13,285 nt of DNA from Candidatus Izemoplasma sp. (GTDB lineage: Bacteria; Bacillota_I; Bacilli_A; Izemoplasmatales; Izemoplasmataceae): assembly GCA_021736285.1 (NCBI GenBank), contig JAIPGE010000020.1, positions 1 through 13,285 on the forward strand, read 5' to 3'. The translations under genes and the position numbers were made by a program. The notes under the pieces are model-generated. The model worked only from the letters and a program-made list of their open reading frames with translations. It made no database searches and was not told the DNA's origin. Below, one piece after another: positions 13,044 to 13,285 of the stretch. Numbering within the stretch: the stretch's first letter is position 1; each line of letters starts with the position of its first letter.

Positions 13044-13285
13044 TTATTTCAGAAAATTTCTTATAGTATCAGTTAGTTGATTTGGACAATCAATAAGTGG
13101 ATTGTGGCCTGAATTTTTAAGAATGACTTTTTCAGCATTTGACAATGCCTCAACCGTCTCGTCTACCATATATTCTAATACAGTGATATCATTTTCTGAC
13201 CATATAGACAAGACTGGGCAGGTAACATTGTTAATAGTACCATCGCCAAGCGATACACCATTTGAGAAGTTTGACATATTGAAGG
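13044..13285 (-). CDS. C-terminal part of an alpha/beta hydrolase
   Basis: The frame is open from the window edge to TAA at 13044-13046, showing 80 residues; the start lies outside. The end of an alpha/beta hydrolase fold is clear. A strand Thr-Cys-Pro-Val-Leu-Ser-Ile-Trp leads to Ser-Glu-Asn-Asp, where the Asp is the expected third member of the catalytic triad. A helix and strand then lead to Ser-Gly-His-Asn-Pro-Leu-Ile-Asp-Cys-Pro with the catalytic His, and the closing helix ends Ile-Arg-Asn-Phe-Leu-Lys. An ATG at 13277 has no ribosome binding site and would miss the nucleophile, so it is not the start. The substrate cannot be told. Confidence 0.85.
   Translation of the reverse strand, partial: FNMSNFSNGVSLGDGTINNVTCPVLSIWSENDITVLEYMVDETVEALSNAEKVILKNSGHNPLIDCPNQLTDTIRNFLK

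Noticed and set aside
13044..13277. Hydrolase fragment as a complete small protein starting at 13277
   Set aside because: No binding site precedes that ATG, the frame stays open to the window edge, and the nucleophile part of the fold is missing, so it is the end of a longer gene.
1..13285. Recoded genetic code, mobile element, CRISPR array or defence island
   Set aside because: All genes read through in the standard code with TGA used as a stop. No direct-repeat array, transposase, integrase, tRNA-linked site or toxin-antitoxin pattern was seen in reading either strand.

Overview
The window is A+T-rich chromosomal DNA from a low-GC bacterium. It fits the Bacillota, or a relative of the free-living Izemoplasma-type Mycoplasmatota; that placement is an inference. 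TGA works as a stop codon (end of the DUF1361 gene) and tryptophan is read from TGG, so the code looks standard and not Mycoplasma-like. Ribosome binding sites match the usual AGAAAGGAGGTGATC complement of the 16S tail, often in a variant that pairs through its GTGAT half. Genes are tightly packed. No gap exceeds 300 bases, and I see no tRNA or rRNA gene, insertion sequence, CRISPR array or prophage.

Left part (1-3301): the tail of a membrane protein, then a lactate permease (LctP family) and a flavodoxin-like protein with a cysteine cluster, both on the minus strand. A divergent plus-strand gene encodes an unrecognised membrane-anchored extracytoplasmic protein. Middle part (3328-6156): an overlapping three-gene plus-strand operon (HD-domain phosphohydrolase, DUF1361 membrane protein, ThpR RNA 2',3'-cyclic phosphodiesterase) converges on a ketopantoate-reductase-family gene. 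The convergent pair shares one palindromic terminator that holds both stop codons.

Right part (6283-13285): a TMEM164/YwaF-type integral membrane protein overlaps a small two-helix membrane protein. Next come the two genes of an AmmeMemoRadiSam module: a short radical SAM enzyme, and a fusion of a LigB/Memo-like domain to an AMMECR1 domain. A tiny BFD-type [2Fe-2S] protein with its own promoter follows, then a ppx-ppk1 polyphosphate operon, and finally the C-terminal part of an alpha/beta hydrolase on the minus strand.

The best candidate for an undescribed system is the AmmeMemoRadiSam module. It is widely conserved, its function is unknown as far as I know, and here it is reduced to two genes with a small iron-sulfur protein next door. 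The TMEM164-like pair and the HD/DUF1361/ThpR operon are the next most interesting. The rest looks like ordinary core and transport metabolism.
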